From JAEUSE01 sp964648985 (GTDB taxonomy: Bacteria; Patescibacteriota; Doudnabacteria; UBA920), in the NCBI GenBank assembly GCA_964648985.1, contig CAZYMS010000011.1, positions 1 to 42,493 of the forward strand: 42,493 nt of DNA, in the 5' to 3' direction. The stretch's first letter is position 1; the number at the start of each line of letters is the position of its first letter. The notes under the pieces are model-generated. The model worked only from the letters and a program-made list of their open reading frames with translations. It was not told the origin of the DNA and searched no databases. This document shows, piece by piece, positions 1 through 7,937 of this stretch. The position numbers and the translations under genes were made by a program.

Positions 1-28
1 TGACCAATTTCTTCATATATGGTACAGT
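1..28 (+). promoter_or_regulatory. Sigma70-type promoter cut by the window edge
   Basis: The first five bases TGACC look like the end of a TTGACC -35 box. A 17-base spacer leads to TACAGT at 23-28. The expected start is near 35, giving a leader of about 84 nt for the membrane protein gene at 119. The leader holds a small hairpin (TGTTGG/CCAACA). The first base of the -35 box lies outside the window. Confidence 0.55.
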
Positions 29-118
29 ATTGCTTCCTTTCCGCAGTTTCACTAGCGCTGTTGGGGAACAAAACCAACACCCTAAAGACTCAAATTCAGA
101 CCTTTTTTGGAGGAAAAC

Positions 119-904
119 ATGATCCCGATGTTGTTTGCATTGCTTTTTGGTAGTGGTATTAAGGCTGCAATCGCTGCCGCTGCCGCTGCCATCTTGACGC
201 TCTGGAGTTTTTGGTTTTTCGCCTTTTGGGGAGTTATCGCCGTTATTATCATTGGCGAGATAATCTTTAAGGACACCTACTGGCCGATCGGTTTTATCGG
301 TGTGGTGCTTTTCTTGCTATTCTTTTTTACCGGCGAGCTTACTCCGGTTTGGGAATTAGTGGGTACCCATCCGTATTGGACTGCTACGATCGTTGTGCTG
401 TATTTCGTGGCCGCTACTATTTGGGTGGTGTTCCGCTATGGCAAGTTCATTCGCAAGATGGCAACTCGTCGTCATGCGGTTGTGGCTGAATTTTTGACCA
501 GGTGGGAGAAGACGCTCACTGAAGCCAAGGTTGATAAATATCGTGATGTTCTTCTCTCAAAGATTGATGGTTCGAAGATGGCAAATTGGTTTCGCATTGT
601 TGGCGAGACGTCGTTCGCCCCTGTTGAGCCTGAGGTCCTTACCGAGGGACTCAACGACCACATCAAAGAGAAGACCAATAGGTATGACGGTACAGAGGAT
701 TTAGGTACGGCGACCGAACCACCGTTGTGGACTGACCACAAGAGAGATTACGCCGCCTATTTTACCTATTGGCCGTTGGACCTGGTCGCCTATGTGCTTG
801 GCGACTTGATTAAAGACATATGGATTTGGGTTGCGAACAGATTGCAAAAATACCTGGACGCATTTGCCCGAAGTCAGATGTCGCGACCACCTGTCAAAAA
901 ATAG
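119..904 (+). CDS. Multi-pass membrane protein of unknown function
   Basis: No family recognised. The 261-residue product has an Ala-rich hydrophobic N-terminus followed by three or four predicted membrane segments within about residues 5-110. A mostly soluble, charged stretch (about 110-215) follows, then a Trp-rich hydrophobic patch near the C-terminus (DIWIWVANR). ATG 119 is chosen because GGAGG at 109-113 sits five bases upstream; an in-frame TTG at 107 would overlap that SD. The gene has its own promoter (1-28) and a long leader, unlike most housekeeping genes here. It is convergent with the methyltransferase at 1003. A role in the cell envelope is all that can be inferred. Confidence 0.75.
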   Translation: MIPMLFALLFGSGIKAAIAAAAAAILTLWSFWFFAFWGVIAVIIIGEIIFKDTYWPIGFIGVVLFLLFFFTGELTPVWELVGTHPYWTATIVVLYFVAATIWVVFRYGKFIRKMATRRHAVVAEFLTRWEKTLTEAKVDKYRDVLLSKIDGSKMANWFRIVGETSFAPVEPEVLTEGLNDHIKEKTNRYDGTEDLGTATEPPLWTDHKRDYAAYFTYWPLDLVAYVLGDLIKDIWIWVANRLQKYLDAFARSQMSRPPVKK

Positions 905-1002
905 CTTCATGCCGTGGCAAATCAATTACGGTTGAAAGCTGTTATCATCGGATTAAACAAGGCGCAGTCTCCGCGAGGAAGCTGCGCCTTTTACTATGTT
1001 TA

Positions 1003-1932
1003 TTATTTGTTCCAGCGCGCTACTATTCCCGTTGAGATTAAACGTCCATCTGTTTGTTTGAGACAGAGTTCTCCGGCTTCAAGTGTGCCGCCTTTACCGT
1101 TATGTATATGCGTTGGAGGAAATGGTTTTACCAGCGCGTCTTCCACCATATTCTGTAGTGCAAGAGGGGAGGAGTTGGTTGCGTATGCATTTATGAGAAG
1201 AAATTTTGCGTTAGGGGAGAGTAATCCCGCTACATCTTCCAATAACTCTGGTAAGTCCTCTGCAAATTTCCATGTTTTGCCAGTTGGTCCGTGGCCGAAG
1301 GCAGGAGGGTCCATCATAATACCATCGTACTCTGTGCCACGTTTGAGTTCGCGTTTTACAAATTTTACTGCGTCGTCCAGTATCCAGCGAATAGAATCTT
1401 CCGGTAAATTATTTAGCGCTTGATTTTCTTTTGCCCAAGCAATGGCAGGCTTGGAAGCATCCACGTGCGTGACAAAGCACCCGAGTTTTGCCAGTAATAT
1501 TGTTGCAGCGCCGGTATATCCAAATAGGTTTAGAATTTTAGGCTTTTCACTTTTCACTTGTAACTTGTCACTTTCAACTTGTTTGCATAGCCAGTCCCAG
1601 TTCGCAGCTTGTTCGGCAAATACCCCTGTGTGTTTAAAAGGTGTAAGCCTAAGTCCAAGTTTAATATCCCAGTCACCGGTTTTAGTTTCGCCTGGTTTGA
1701 GGGGGAGAGGATAGCGTATGGTCCATGGCTGGTCAAAATGGGATTTAATAATCCATTTACTATCGAATACAGCGTCGGCTTTTGTCCATTCTTCTTCGGG
1801 CAGGTGACGCTTCCAAATTGCCTGGGGATCGGGTCTTGCAAGCCGTAGAGTACCCCAGCGCTCCAGGCGATATCCGTGACCAGAGTCGAGAAGTTCAAAG
1901 TCAGGAAAGTTTTTTATAGTCTCTAAAAGCAT
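1003..1932 (-). CDS. Class I SAM-dependent methyltransferase, RlmI/RlmK-like (COG1092 type)
   Basis: Probable RNA methyltransferase, 309 residues. The SAM-binding glycine motif reads NLFGYTGAATILLAKLG, followed by the acidic end of strand 2 (HVDASKPA) and the catalytic-type DPPAFG motif. These match the Rossmann methyltransferase half of 23S rRNA m5C/m2G enzymes such as RlmI and RlmK. The N-terminal PUA domain of RlmI is not evident; a shorter beta-rich region replaces it. ATG 1930-1932 is used; no SD is visible. A linker near residues 117-130 (plus-strand 1545-1582) is encoded by tandem words of the type TTTTCAC and AACTTG, like the intergenic word repeats elsewhere. The rRNA target is not determinable from sequence. 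Confidence 0.85.
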   Translation of the reverse strand: MLLETIKNFPDFELLDSGHGYRLERWGTLRLARPDPQAIWKRHLPEEEWTKADAVFDSKWIIKSHFDQPWTIRYPLPLKPGETKTGDWDIKLGLRLTPFKHTGVFAEQAANWDWLCKQVESDKLQVKSEKPKILNLFGYTGAATILLAKLGCFVTHVDASKPAIAWAKENQALNNLPEDSIRWILDDAVKFVKRELKRGTEYDGIMMDPPAFGHGPTGKTWKFAEDLPELLEDVAGLLSPNAKFLLINAYATNSSPLALQNMVEDALVKPFPPTHIHNGKGGTLEAGELCLKQTDGRLISTGIVARWNK

Positions 1933-2051
1933 GTCGGTATTGTACCAACCTTATCCTTGAAAAGAAAGCCTTATTCCTATATACTACCGAGGCATTCATA
2001 CAAATATGGGTTTGTAGCTTTCGCCGTCGCTGAAGCTATGGCGAACGAGAA

Positions 2052-2081
2052 TTGCACAAGATTTATTAAGCTAAGTAGGTT
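2052..2081 (+). promoter_or_regulatory. Possible promoter of tRNA-Lys
   Basis: TTGCAC at 2052-2057, an 18-base spacer and TAGGTT at 2076-2081 put the start near 2088, about 20 bases before the tRNA. The -10 box is weak. Confidence 0.35.
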
Positions 2082-2107
2082 TTTCCTACGAAGTTTTAAC
2101 AAAGTTT

Positions 2108-2183
2108 GGGTCTGTAGCTCAGTTGGTAGAGCAGTGGCCTTTTAAGCCAACGGTCGCGGGTTCGACTCCCGCCGGACCCACCA
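2108..2183 (+). tRNA. tRNA-Lys(TTT)
   Basis: Full cloverleaf of 76 nt. The acceptor GGGTCTG pairs with CGGACCC; the D-arm is GCTC/GAGC. The anticodon loop CTTTTAA gives anticodon TTT. The T-arm is GCGGG-TTCGACT-CCCGC and CCA is encoded. The terminator stem downstream starts inside the CCA end. The last 21 bases (2163-2183) recur exactly at 2359-2379. Confidence 0.97.
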
Positions 2184-2219
2184 AAAGAAAAATCCTGCTT
2201 GTCAGGATTTTTCTTTTGG
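2181..2219 (+). terminator. Long perfect hairpin after tRNA-Lys
   Basis: Arms at 2181-2197 and 2203-2219 pair perfectly over 17 bp around a CTTGT loop. The arms are A/T-rich with a CCTG/CAGG core, and the 3' arm carries TTTTTCTTTT. The 5' arm includes the tRNA CCA end. Confidence 0.75.
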
Positions 2220-2401
2220 TGCAGGGAAGGTGGAGTCGAAAAGAACGGTCCCGTACCGCGGGAATTTCATGCGAATACTTGGAGCATGAAATAGTGGCGG
2301 GGTCGCGTTAGGCGTTATCCGAAACGACCGGAGGGAGTTAAGGGCAGCCGTGGGTGACCGACTCCCGCCGGACCCACCAGAAAGCCCGTAAGGGCTTTTT
2401 T
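2220..2401 (+). ncRNA. Structured element with duplicated tRNA-Lys 3' end and terminator
   Basis: No ORF. The segment is more G/C-rich than its flanks. GGTGGAGTCG near 2230-2240 can pair with CGACTCCCGCC at 2359-2369 (one bulge), closing a region with internal hairpins: TTTCATGC/GCATGAAA, GGTCG/CGACC and CCCG/CGGG. The 3' end repeats the last 21 bases of tRNA-Lys exactly (2359-2379), with a T-arm-like GTGGG/CCCGC just before it. AAGCCC/GGGCTT plus T6 follows (2382-2401). It could be a degenerate tRNA copy, an integration scar or a novel RNA. Confidence 0.45.
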
Positions 2402-2419
2402 ATTTGATCCGTAATGTGC

Positions 2420-2425
2420 TATAAT
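2420..2425 (+). promoter_or_regulatory. Extended -10 promoter of the pilin gene
   Basis: TGCTATAAT is an extended -10 (TGnTATAAT). The start is predicted near 2432, giving a leader of about 26 nt. No good -35 box is visible. Confidence 0.55.
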
Positions 2426-2457
2426 GTACATAATATAAGTACTTGATGCGAAATAAA

Positions 2458-2937
2458 ATGAAACAAAATAGTAAAGGTTTTACCCTTATAGAACTCTTGG
2501 TAGTTATTGCCATTATTGGTTTGCTTAGCTCGGTTATTTTGGTCGCTGTATATAACGCTCGGGCAAAAAGCCGTGATGCGAAACGAGTGGGGGATATGAG
2601 CCGTATGCCGACTGCGTTTGAACTTTTCAACTCCACGAACAAAGGCTATCCACCTGCGACTGGCACTGGTTTGCCAGACTATATGTCGCCTACCTATGTT
2701 GCTAGTTTGCCAACCACCACACTCCCTGCTGACGGAGACTGCGCAGCTACCAATGCTGCTACTGGCCAACCAGGCAACCAATACTACTATGTCCCAACCG
2801 GTACCACCTCTACCGCAGTGATTAACGGCACTACAGTAAATGTGTACTCAGACTACAGTTATTACTTCTGCATTGGGTCAAAGACAGGAGATTTGCCAGC
2901 TGGTATTCACTACCTCACCCCTAAGGGTATTAAGTAA
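2458..2937 (+). CDS. Type IV pilin-like prepilin
   Basis: A class III signal opens the protein: a short basic leader ending in KG, then FTLIELLVVIAIIGLLSS, with the conserved Glu at mature position 5. Prepilin peptidase would cut between Gly and Phe. The hydrophobic helix is followed by a polar Thr/Tyr/Asn-rich globular part with two Cys that could form a disulfide. ATG 2458 gives a 7-residue leader typical of the family; ATG 2446 would also fit. With dprA and comEC in this window, a DNA-uptake pilus or pseudopilus is a reasonable inference, though the sequence alone does not separate pilin from pseudopilin. A short hairpin (GGATAG/CTATCC, near 2965-2986) with T-rich tail ends the unit. Confidence 0.85.
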   Translation: MKQNSKGFTLIELLVVIAIIGLLSSVILVAVYNARAKSRDAKRVGDMSRMPTAFELFNSTNKGYPPATGTGLPDYMSPTYVASLPTTTLPADGDCAATNAATGQPGNQYYYVPTGTTSTAVINGTTVNVYSDYSYYFCIGSKTGDLPAGIHYLTPKGIK

Positions 2938-3002
2938 TAGAGTAGTTCAAGTTGTATGCTATACGGATAGGGTCTCGGCTCTATCCTTTATTATTTATTT
3001 CT

Positions 3003-3503
3003 ATGGTACTACAAGATATTTTAGACTTTATTGCTGAATGCAATAAAACACTGCCACATTTTCCCGACGGAAGAATAGACTATAGAGCAGCATCCAAGTG
3101 TCCCGTTATAAATGTCATTGTAGTTCACGAAGGCCACATTCTGCTCCTGAAGAGGAGCGACAAGGTTATGGCGTATAAAGGTAAGTGGAACTGCATAGGA
3201 GGCTTCTTGGATGAAGTTGGTTCTATTGAAGATAAAATATATGAAGAACTTCGCGAAGAACTTGCCGTGCCGCCTTCGATCGTGGATCGTATTGCCTATA
3301 GCGAGCCAATTGAGGTAGTGGATGCAGCTATTAACCGTACGTGGCTTATCCAGCCCGCGCTCGTTGTTTTGAGAGAACGACCGCACATAATTCTGGATTG
3401 GGAACATACGGACTTTGCTTGGGTAGCCGAAAGCGAAATAGAAAAATATCACACAGTAGAGGGTTTAGGCACATTGATCTCCAGGGCGCTTGCTACGCTT
3501 TAG
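3003..3503 (+). CDS. NUDIX hydrolase
   Basis: Hydrolyses a nucleoside diphosphate linked to another group; the substrate is unknown. The NUDIX box runs GGFLDEVGSIEDKIYEELRE with the following EL. The metal-binding Glu pair of the REXXEE signature is kept, but the Arg position reads Glu (EELREE). LLLKRSDK...GKWNCIGG upstream is the usual lead-in strand. ATG 3003 is preferred: an upstream in-frame start at 2952 would read through the hairpin at about 2965-2986. The product is 166 residues, a normal single-domain length. It lies between the pilin gene and the convergent topA. Confidence 0.87.
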   Translation: MVLQDILDFIAECNKTLPHFPDGRIDYRAASKCPVINVIVVHEGHILLLKRSDKVMAYKGKWNCIGGFLDEVGSIEDKIYEELREELAVPPSIVDRIAYSEPIEVVDAAINRTWLIQPALVVLRERPHIILDWEHTDFAWVAESEIEKYHTVEGLGTLISRALATL

Positions 3504-3555
3504 GATAACTGAATAGGATAGATAAGACTAATAGGAGTAATAAAAAACCGCGGAG

Positions 3556-5931
3556 CTAGGGAAGCTCGGCGGTTTCTGTTTCTGAAGATTTATTGGTTGC
3601 AGATTTCTTTGAGGTGGATTTTTTAGCAGCTGTTTTACGCGTAAACTTCTTGGCGCTTTTTGGCTTATCCTTGTTTTCTAACCACAGTTTATATTGTTCC
3701 CCAAGCTGTTCTTCCGACTCTGGTTTAAGATTTATTATAAATTCACAATCGGGCCAGCGAGTGCAGGCAAAGAAGGGCTTACCGCGACCGCGGGATTTCT
3801 TTTCTACTATGTCGCCCGGTTTCTCTTTGCGGTCATCAGAAGCTAGACAGGATGGACACTTAAAACCAGTCTTGTTCCAAATCTTTGCTATACCTTTACA
3901 TTTAGGATAGTCTACACACCCGAGGAAGTAGCCAAAGCGGCCGCGCTTTACTTCCATGGGCTTACTGCAGATGGGGCACACTTCACCAACCGTTTTTGCT
4001 TCGAGCTCAGCTATTTTAGCAGCCTCTTCAGGTAATGGCTGGGTAACTTTACTTTCAGGGTCTGGGCAGGCAAGGAACTTACCCATGCGCCCAAATTTTA
4101 TGAGCATCATCTTACCGCAGTGAGGGCATGGAGTGGTGGAAGTTTCAATTTGTTTTTCTACGGTTTCTTCCTTTTCTGTAAGGTGTTTTTTGAATGGAGT
4201 ATAGAAATTGCGTATAACAGGTACCCAGTCTTCTTCGCCCTCGGCAATTTTATCGAAATCTTCTTCAACTTTTGCGGTAAAGTTTATATCAACTATTTCC
4301 GGAAAGTTTTCTACGAGCATGTCATTTACTAAGTAGCCCACTTCTGTAGGTGCATATTTTTTGTCTTCCTTAGTAACATAGTCGCGTTCCTGAATAGTGG
4401 CGAGAGTAGGGGCGTAGGTAGAAGGACGGCCAATGCCATGGGCTTCGAGCGCCTTTACGAGGCTCGCATCGGTATAGCGGGCAGGAGGTTCTGTAAAGTG
4501 CTGAAGCGGAAGTAGTTCCTGGAGTTTGAGCTCTTCTTCTATGGATAGTTCTGGAAGAACACCTTCTATTTCATCTTCCGCTTTTTCATCTTGTCCTTCA
4601 GTATAGGCGCGGATAAATCCATCGAACTTAACGACTTGTCCGTTTGCGCGGAAAATATAACTTCTAGCTTCTAGCTTCGAGGTACTAGCAGAGATGTCTA
4701 CCGAGGTTTGATCGAAGATTGCCTGTTGCATTTGAGAAGCAATGGTGCGTTTCCATATAAGGTCGTACAGTTTGCTGTGGCCTTTGTCTGCGGTACCTGC
4801 CTTAAAATCTTGAGGGAGTAGGCTCAGGTTTGTTGGGCGTATAGCTTCATGAGCTTCCTGCGCACCTTTAGATTTGTTCGTAAACGTACGTGGAGTAGAG
4901 AGACCGTAGTGCTTCCCAAATTCAGATGCTATAACCTCTTGTGCTTGCGTAAGGGCGCTCGCAGCCAAGTTTAAGCTGTCTGTACGCATGTAGGTAATGT
5001 GCCCATGCTCATACAGCTGTTGGGCAATCATCATGGTTTGCTTGGCACTAAACCCAAGCTTGCGTGCTGCTTCTTGCTGGAGGGTGGATGTTGTAAAAGG
5101 TGCAGCGGGATTACGTTTTACTTCTTTCTTTTGAATATCTTGTACGGTGTAGGTTGCACCAGTAAGATCGCTAACAATTGACTTGGCATCTTTCTCCGAA
5201 GTGATGTCCATTTTGCCAACTGTTTTGCCATCAATTTTCGAGAGCTTGCCGGTAAAAATTTGCTCACCCCGTAATTTTGAGAGCTGAGCTTCTATGCTCC
5301 AATACTCTTCGCTCTTGAATGCTTGTATTTCCCGTTCGCGCTCTACCACGAGCCGTACAGCAACGCTCTGTACGCGGCCAGCAGAAAGGCCGTAGCGAAT
5401 TTTGCGCCAAAGGAATGGTGAAAGCTCATATCCAACAAGTCTATCCAGAACACGACGAGCCTGCTGCGCGTCTACCAGACGAATATCTATATCGCGTGGA
5501 TGTTCCAAGGCAGCCTCAATTGCTGGTTTGGTAATTTCGTGGAATACAATGCGTTTTACTTTACCGGTATGACCAACGTGTTCGTCTGCTGTTGGGGTGT
5601 TTGGGTCAATTTTCTTTGGCTTGTGCTTGTTCAGACCCAGGGCCTCTACTAAATGCCAGGCAATGGATTCTCCTTCGCGGTCTTCATCACTAGCCAAAAT
5701 AATTTCTGGAGCATGTTTTGCAAGTGCTTTCAGTTTTGCCACTGTTTCTTCTGCCTTCGGCGGAATAACGTACGTTGGCTCAAAGTCGTGGTCTATATCT
5801 ATAGATATTTTACTTTTTGGTAAATCGCGAATATGACCAAAAGACGCTTCAACATCGTACTTGCCAGCGAGAAATTTGCTAATGGTTTTGGCTTTCGTGG
5901 GGGACTCTACTATTATTAGAGGTTTAGACAT
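3556..5931 (-). CDS. topA: DNA topoisomerase I (type IA)
   Basis: Relaxes negative supercoils through a 5'-phosphotyrosine link. A Toprim domain starts at residue 3 (LIIVESPTKAKTI) with the acidic SDEDREGE near 81-88. The strand-passage domain contains SAGRVQSVAVRLVVERE. The catalytic Tyr is about residue 314 in ITYMRTDS. Three C-terminal zinc ribbons follow (CPHC..., CPIC...C.DYPKC, CPSC...C.RWPDC), then a Lys/Thr/Ser-rich tail that may bind DNA. At 791 residues this is full length. Plus-strand 4661-4690 carries repeated CTTCTAG words that encode a Ser/Thr-rich insertion (SASTSKLEARS). The start ATG has no SD. Confidence 0.97.
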   Translation of the reverse strand: MSKPLIIVESPTKAKTISKFLAGKYDVEASFGHIRDLPKSKISIDIDHDFEPTYVIPPKAEETVAKLKALAKHAPEIILASDEDREGESIAWHLVEALGLNKHKPKKIDPNTPTADEHVGHTGKVKRIVFHEITKPAIEAALEHPRDIDIRLVDAQQARRVLDRLVGYELSPFLWRKIRYGLSAGRVQSVAVRLVVEREREIQAFKSEEYWSIEAQLSKLRGEQIFTGKLSKIDGKTVGKMDITSEKDAKSIVSDLTGATYTVQDIQKKEVKRNPAAPFTTSTLQQEAARKLGFSAKQTMMIAQQLYEHGHITYMRTDSLNLAASALTQAQEVIASEFGKHYGLSTPRTFTNKSKGAQEAHEAIRPTNLSLLPQDFKAGTADKGHSKLYDLIWKRTIASQMQQAIFDQTSVDISASTSKLEARSYIFRANGQVVKFDGFIRAYTEGQDEKAEDEIEGVLPELSIEEELKLQELLPLQHFTEPPARYTDASLVKALEAHGIGRPSTYAPTLATIQERDYVTKEDKKYAPTEVGYLVNDMLVENFPEIVDINFTAKVEEDFDKIAEGEEDWVPVIRNFYTPFKKHLTEKEETVEKQIETSTTPCPHCGKMMLIKFGRMGKFLACPDPESKVTQPLPEEAAKIAELEAKTVGEVCPICSKPMEVKRGRFGYFLGCVDYPKCKGIAKIWNKTGFKCPSCLASDDRKEKPGDIVEKKSRGRGKPFFACTRWPDCEFIINLKPESEEQLGEQYKLWLENKDKPKSAKKFTRKTAAKKSTSKKSATNKSSETETAELP

Positions 5932-5957
5932 GAAAAAATATTTAGACTCTCTACTAT

Positions 5958-5985
5958 ATTATATATGTACACATCCGAGTGCTAA
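5958..5985 (-). promoter_or_regulatory. Predicted topA promoter
   Basis: On the minus strand TTAGCA, a 16-base spacer and TATAAT. The -35 region contains TTAGCACTC, identical to one CIRCE half-site, but the partner half is absent. Confidence 0.5.
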
Positions 5986-6024
5986 CGCAAGTACAAGGCG
6001 AATTTTAACCACGAACTACTAGTC

Positions 6025-6053
6025 TTGTCAAATATATCATTTTTATGTACGAT
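6025..6053 (+). promoter_or_regulatory. Sigma70-type promoter of the small gene pair at 6095
   Basis: TTGTCA (6025-6030), 17-base spacer, TACGAT (6048-6053). Start near 6060, leader about 35 nt with GAGGAGGG just before the ATG. Divergent from the topA promoter. Confidence 0.65.
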
Positions 6054-6094
6054 GGTGCCAGCTCGATAGTGGGTAACTTTGCAGAGGAGGGAAA

Positions 6095-6337
6095 ATGAAA
6101 GTTGCGTTTAATTGGTCATGCGAGTCAGGGGTGGTACAGGCTCAAATCCTGCGTGCTGCTGGAGAGCAAGTGGGAGTAACTATTCCCGATTCTAGAAGGT
6201 GGACTTGGTGTCTGGGTAGTAATGGAATTATGCTAAGTCTAACTGCCGCAGAAGAGGTGCTGCTAGTGCCAGCACTGAGAGCATATACGCTTGTACGAGA
6301 AGCACGCTGCTTTCACGCGGGGAATGAGAATGTTTAA
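6095..6337 (+). CDS. Small SD-led protein of unknown function (80 aa)
   Basis: No family recognised. It is supported as real by a strong SD (GAGGAGGG, 6086-6093) and by its own promoter 35 bases upstream. A downstream SD-led partner and a shared terminator at 6625-6661 add to this. The product is a mixed soluble sequence with three Cys and Trp residues and no clear membrane segment or signal peptide. It belongs to the set of SD-led orphan genes scattered between SD-less core genes in this window. Confidence 0.6.
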   Translation: MKVAFNWSCESGVVQAQILRAAGEQVGVTIPDSRRWTWCLGSNGIMLSLTAAEEVLLVPALRAYTLVREARCFHAGNENV

Positions 6338-6399
6338 CGGTAATCGTAAACCGCTTACTTTTACCATAACTGCTACAGTACTGTGGCAAGGAGGACTGA

Positions 6400-6603
6400 A
6401 TGCCTAAACCGAACTGGTTGTGTTGGCAAATGACTATGTTGTTCGGAGTCTGTCTACCGCTTGTTATTACACCACTTATGATTGTAGGTGGTGGGTGGCA
6501 GGCTGTGTTGCCAGCGTTGGGTCTGCACCTATACATTGCAGTGCCGTCCTTCTTGGGCGCGTACTTACATCAGGTATTGGACGCAAAGCATGGCAAAAAT
6601 TGA
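6400..6603 (+). CDS. Small two-helix membrane protein of unknown function (67 aa)
   Basis: Starts at ATG 6400 behind AAGGAGG with a five-base spacer. Two hydrophobic stretches, about residues 12-30 and 34-55, suggest two membrane helices with a short polar C-terminus ending HGKN. It is separated by 62 bases from the preceding small gene and probably shares its transcript. The unit ends at a strong intrinsic terminator. No family is recognised; a role as a small membrane accessory protein is conjecture. Confidence 0.62.
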   Translation: MPKPNWLCWQMTMLFGVCLPLVITPLMIVGGGWQAVLPALGLHLYIAVPSFLGAYLHQVLDAKHGKN

Positions 6604-6624
6604 ACAAGCATCGGTTGAATGCTT

Positions 6625-6661
6625 ATCGCTTGCGCGCATTGTGCCGCAAGCGATTTTTTTT
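6625..6661 (+). terminator. Intrinsic terminator of the small gene pair
   Basis: ATCGCTTGC (6625-6633) pairs perfectly with GCAAGCGAT (6646-6654) and is followed by eight T. Confidence 0.9.
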
Positions 6662-7796
6662 ACTTTTCTACTAAGGCGGGACAACAATTTTCTTTTATAT
6701 ATAGTGGTATTTCTTTAATACTTTCTATAGTTGTTACGGGGGTTTGAATTCCGGCGGATGGCTGAATATCTGTTATGGTCGCGCTATTATTGCTTCCTCG
6801 GCTCTTAGAGCTCCGTACTGGTTTACTAAGGGTAATTTTGAGAGCAAGACCTTTTTTGGTTTCTTCGCTCCAATCTTGGTCAAAGATAAAGTTTCCCAGT
6901 GAATAGTAAATAGGCTTATCTTTATATATTTCTTTATTTTGAACCCAGTGTGGGTGCGCGCCAATGACTATATCTGCGCCAGCGTCTATGGCGGCACGCG
7001 CAAAATCTATTTGAGACTGATTAGCTTTCGGTGTGTACTCTGTGCCTGCATGCATGGTCACAACGATAAAATCAACAGAAGACTTGAGCCGTGAGACTTG
7101 AGCCGTGAGTCGGTCCACATCTTCAATGCGGGCAACATAATTATTCAGTGTTTTGCCGCCGTCATTTACAGACGAGTATGAAGCACCAATAAAGGCTATC
7201 TTAATTCCATTTTTTTCTATAATAGCTGGGGTCCATGCTTCCTCTAGGGTTTCGCCTGTGCCCATGTGAAGTAGGCCATTGTTGTCGAGTACCTCTGCCG
7301 TTATGTCTATGCCGTCTTTGCCCTGATCAAACGCATGATTGTTGGCAAGATTCAATACTGCAAAGTTATATTCTTTAAGTCCCGCAACATTTGCCTTTGG
7401 CGCATTGAATACCAGTGTATTCTTTGCAGTAAATGCATCGCTTTTAGAGAAAGGCGATTCTAAATTGGCAAAGTTAAAGTCGCTAGACTTGAGCAGGTCC
7501 ACTATGTTATGGAAGGGGTAGAGTGGATCTTTCTTTATTTGTATGGTAGCTGCAATACTGCGTGAAAGTGAAATATCGCCAAAGGCGAGAAAGGTAACAG
7601 TGGTAGGTTGCTGCTGCTCAAGGCGTACTGCAGCCGCATTTTGTGCTTGCGTGTAAAAATCTTGTAGAGACTTATCTTGTTTAGAAGCAGCAAAGTGTGC
7701 TAGAGGAGAACCATGATTCAGCTCGAAGATGCCCAGCACAATAGCGGCTATAACAACTATAAGTATGGGGGTGAAAATAAGAGCTTTACGAGTCAT
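6660..7796 (-). CDS. CapA/PgsA-type metallophosphoesterase-fold protein
   Basis: Resembles the CapA/PgsA family linked to capsule or poly-gamma-glutamate synthesis. One N-terminal membrane helix (residues about 5-22) anchors a secreted domain. Visible family motifs in order: FGDISLSRSI, NLESPF, NLANNHAFDQG, VTMHAGTEYT, VIGAHPHWVQ and YYSLGNFIFDQ. These supply the Asp, Asn and His metal ligands. ATG at 7796 (MTRKALIF) is chosen; the frame extends eight codons further without a better start. A 14-bp sequence (GACTTGAGCCGTGA) is tandemly repeated at 7081-7108, adding a repeat-coded SRLTAQ/SRLKSS stretch. The substrate here is unknown; no other capsule gene is adjacent. Confidence 0.85.
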   Translation of the reverse strand: MTRKALIFTPILIVVIAAIVLGIFELNHGSPLAHFAASKQDKSLQDFYTQAQNAAAVRLEQQQPTTVTFLAFGDISLSRSIAATIQIKKDPLYPFHNIVDLLKSSDFNFANLESPFSKSDAFTAKNTLVFNAPKANVAGLKEYNFAVLNLANNHAFDQGKDGIDITAEVLDNNGLLHMGTGETLEEAWTPAIIEKNGIKIAFIGASYSSVNDGGKTLNNYVARIEDVDRLTAQVSRLKSSVDFIVVTMHAGTEYTPKANQSQIDFARAAIDAGADIVIGAHPHWVQNKEIYKDKPIYYSLGNFIFDQDWSEETKKGLALKITLSKPVRSSKSRGSNNSATITDIQPSAGIQTPVTTIESIKEIPLYIKENCCPALVEK

Positions 7797-7805
7797 GTCT
7801 AGATA

Positions 7806-7932
7806 TATTTCGAATAACAAATTACAAATATCAAATAAATTCTAAATTCCAAAATCTCAATTGTCCGCTTGGGTTTGAATTTTGATTATTGGAATTTATT
7901 TGTCATTTTGTTGTTTGGGGTTTGTGATTTAT
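7806..7932. repeat. Palindromic word-array element A (CAAATA type)
   Basis: The left half is built from A-rich words (ACAAAT, CAAATAAATTC, CCAAAATC). The right half is close to their reverse complement (GAATTTATTTG, CATTTTG), around a centre near TTGTCCGCTTGGG. It forms a long imperfect hairpin filling the gap between the CapA-like gene and dprA. It shares words and layout with elements at 20622 and 35572. Confidence 0.7.
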
Positions 7933-7937
7933 GTGCG

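Noticed and set aside
914..1423. 169-codon frame opposite the methyltransferase
   Set aside because: Shadow of the minus-strand gene; composition is Ser/Cys-rich and unlike a protein.
2108..2401. Integrated mobile element between the two tRNA-Lys 3' ends
   Set aside because: Only about 175 bases separate the copies, and there is no integrase; at most a scar.
5977..5985. Exact CIRCE half-site GAGTGCTAA upstream of topA
   Set aside because: The matching TTAGCACTC is not present at the nine-base spacing on either side, so it is likely chance.
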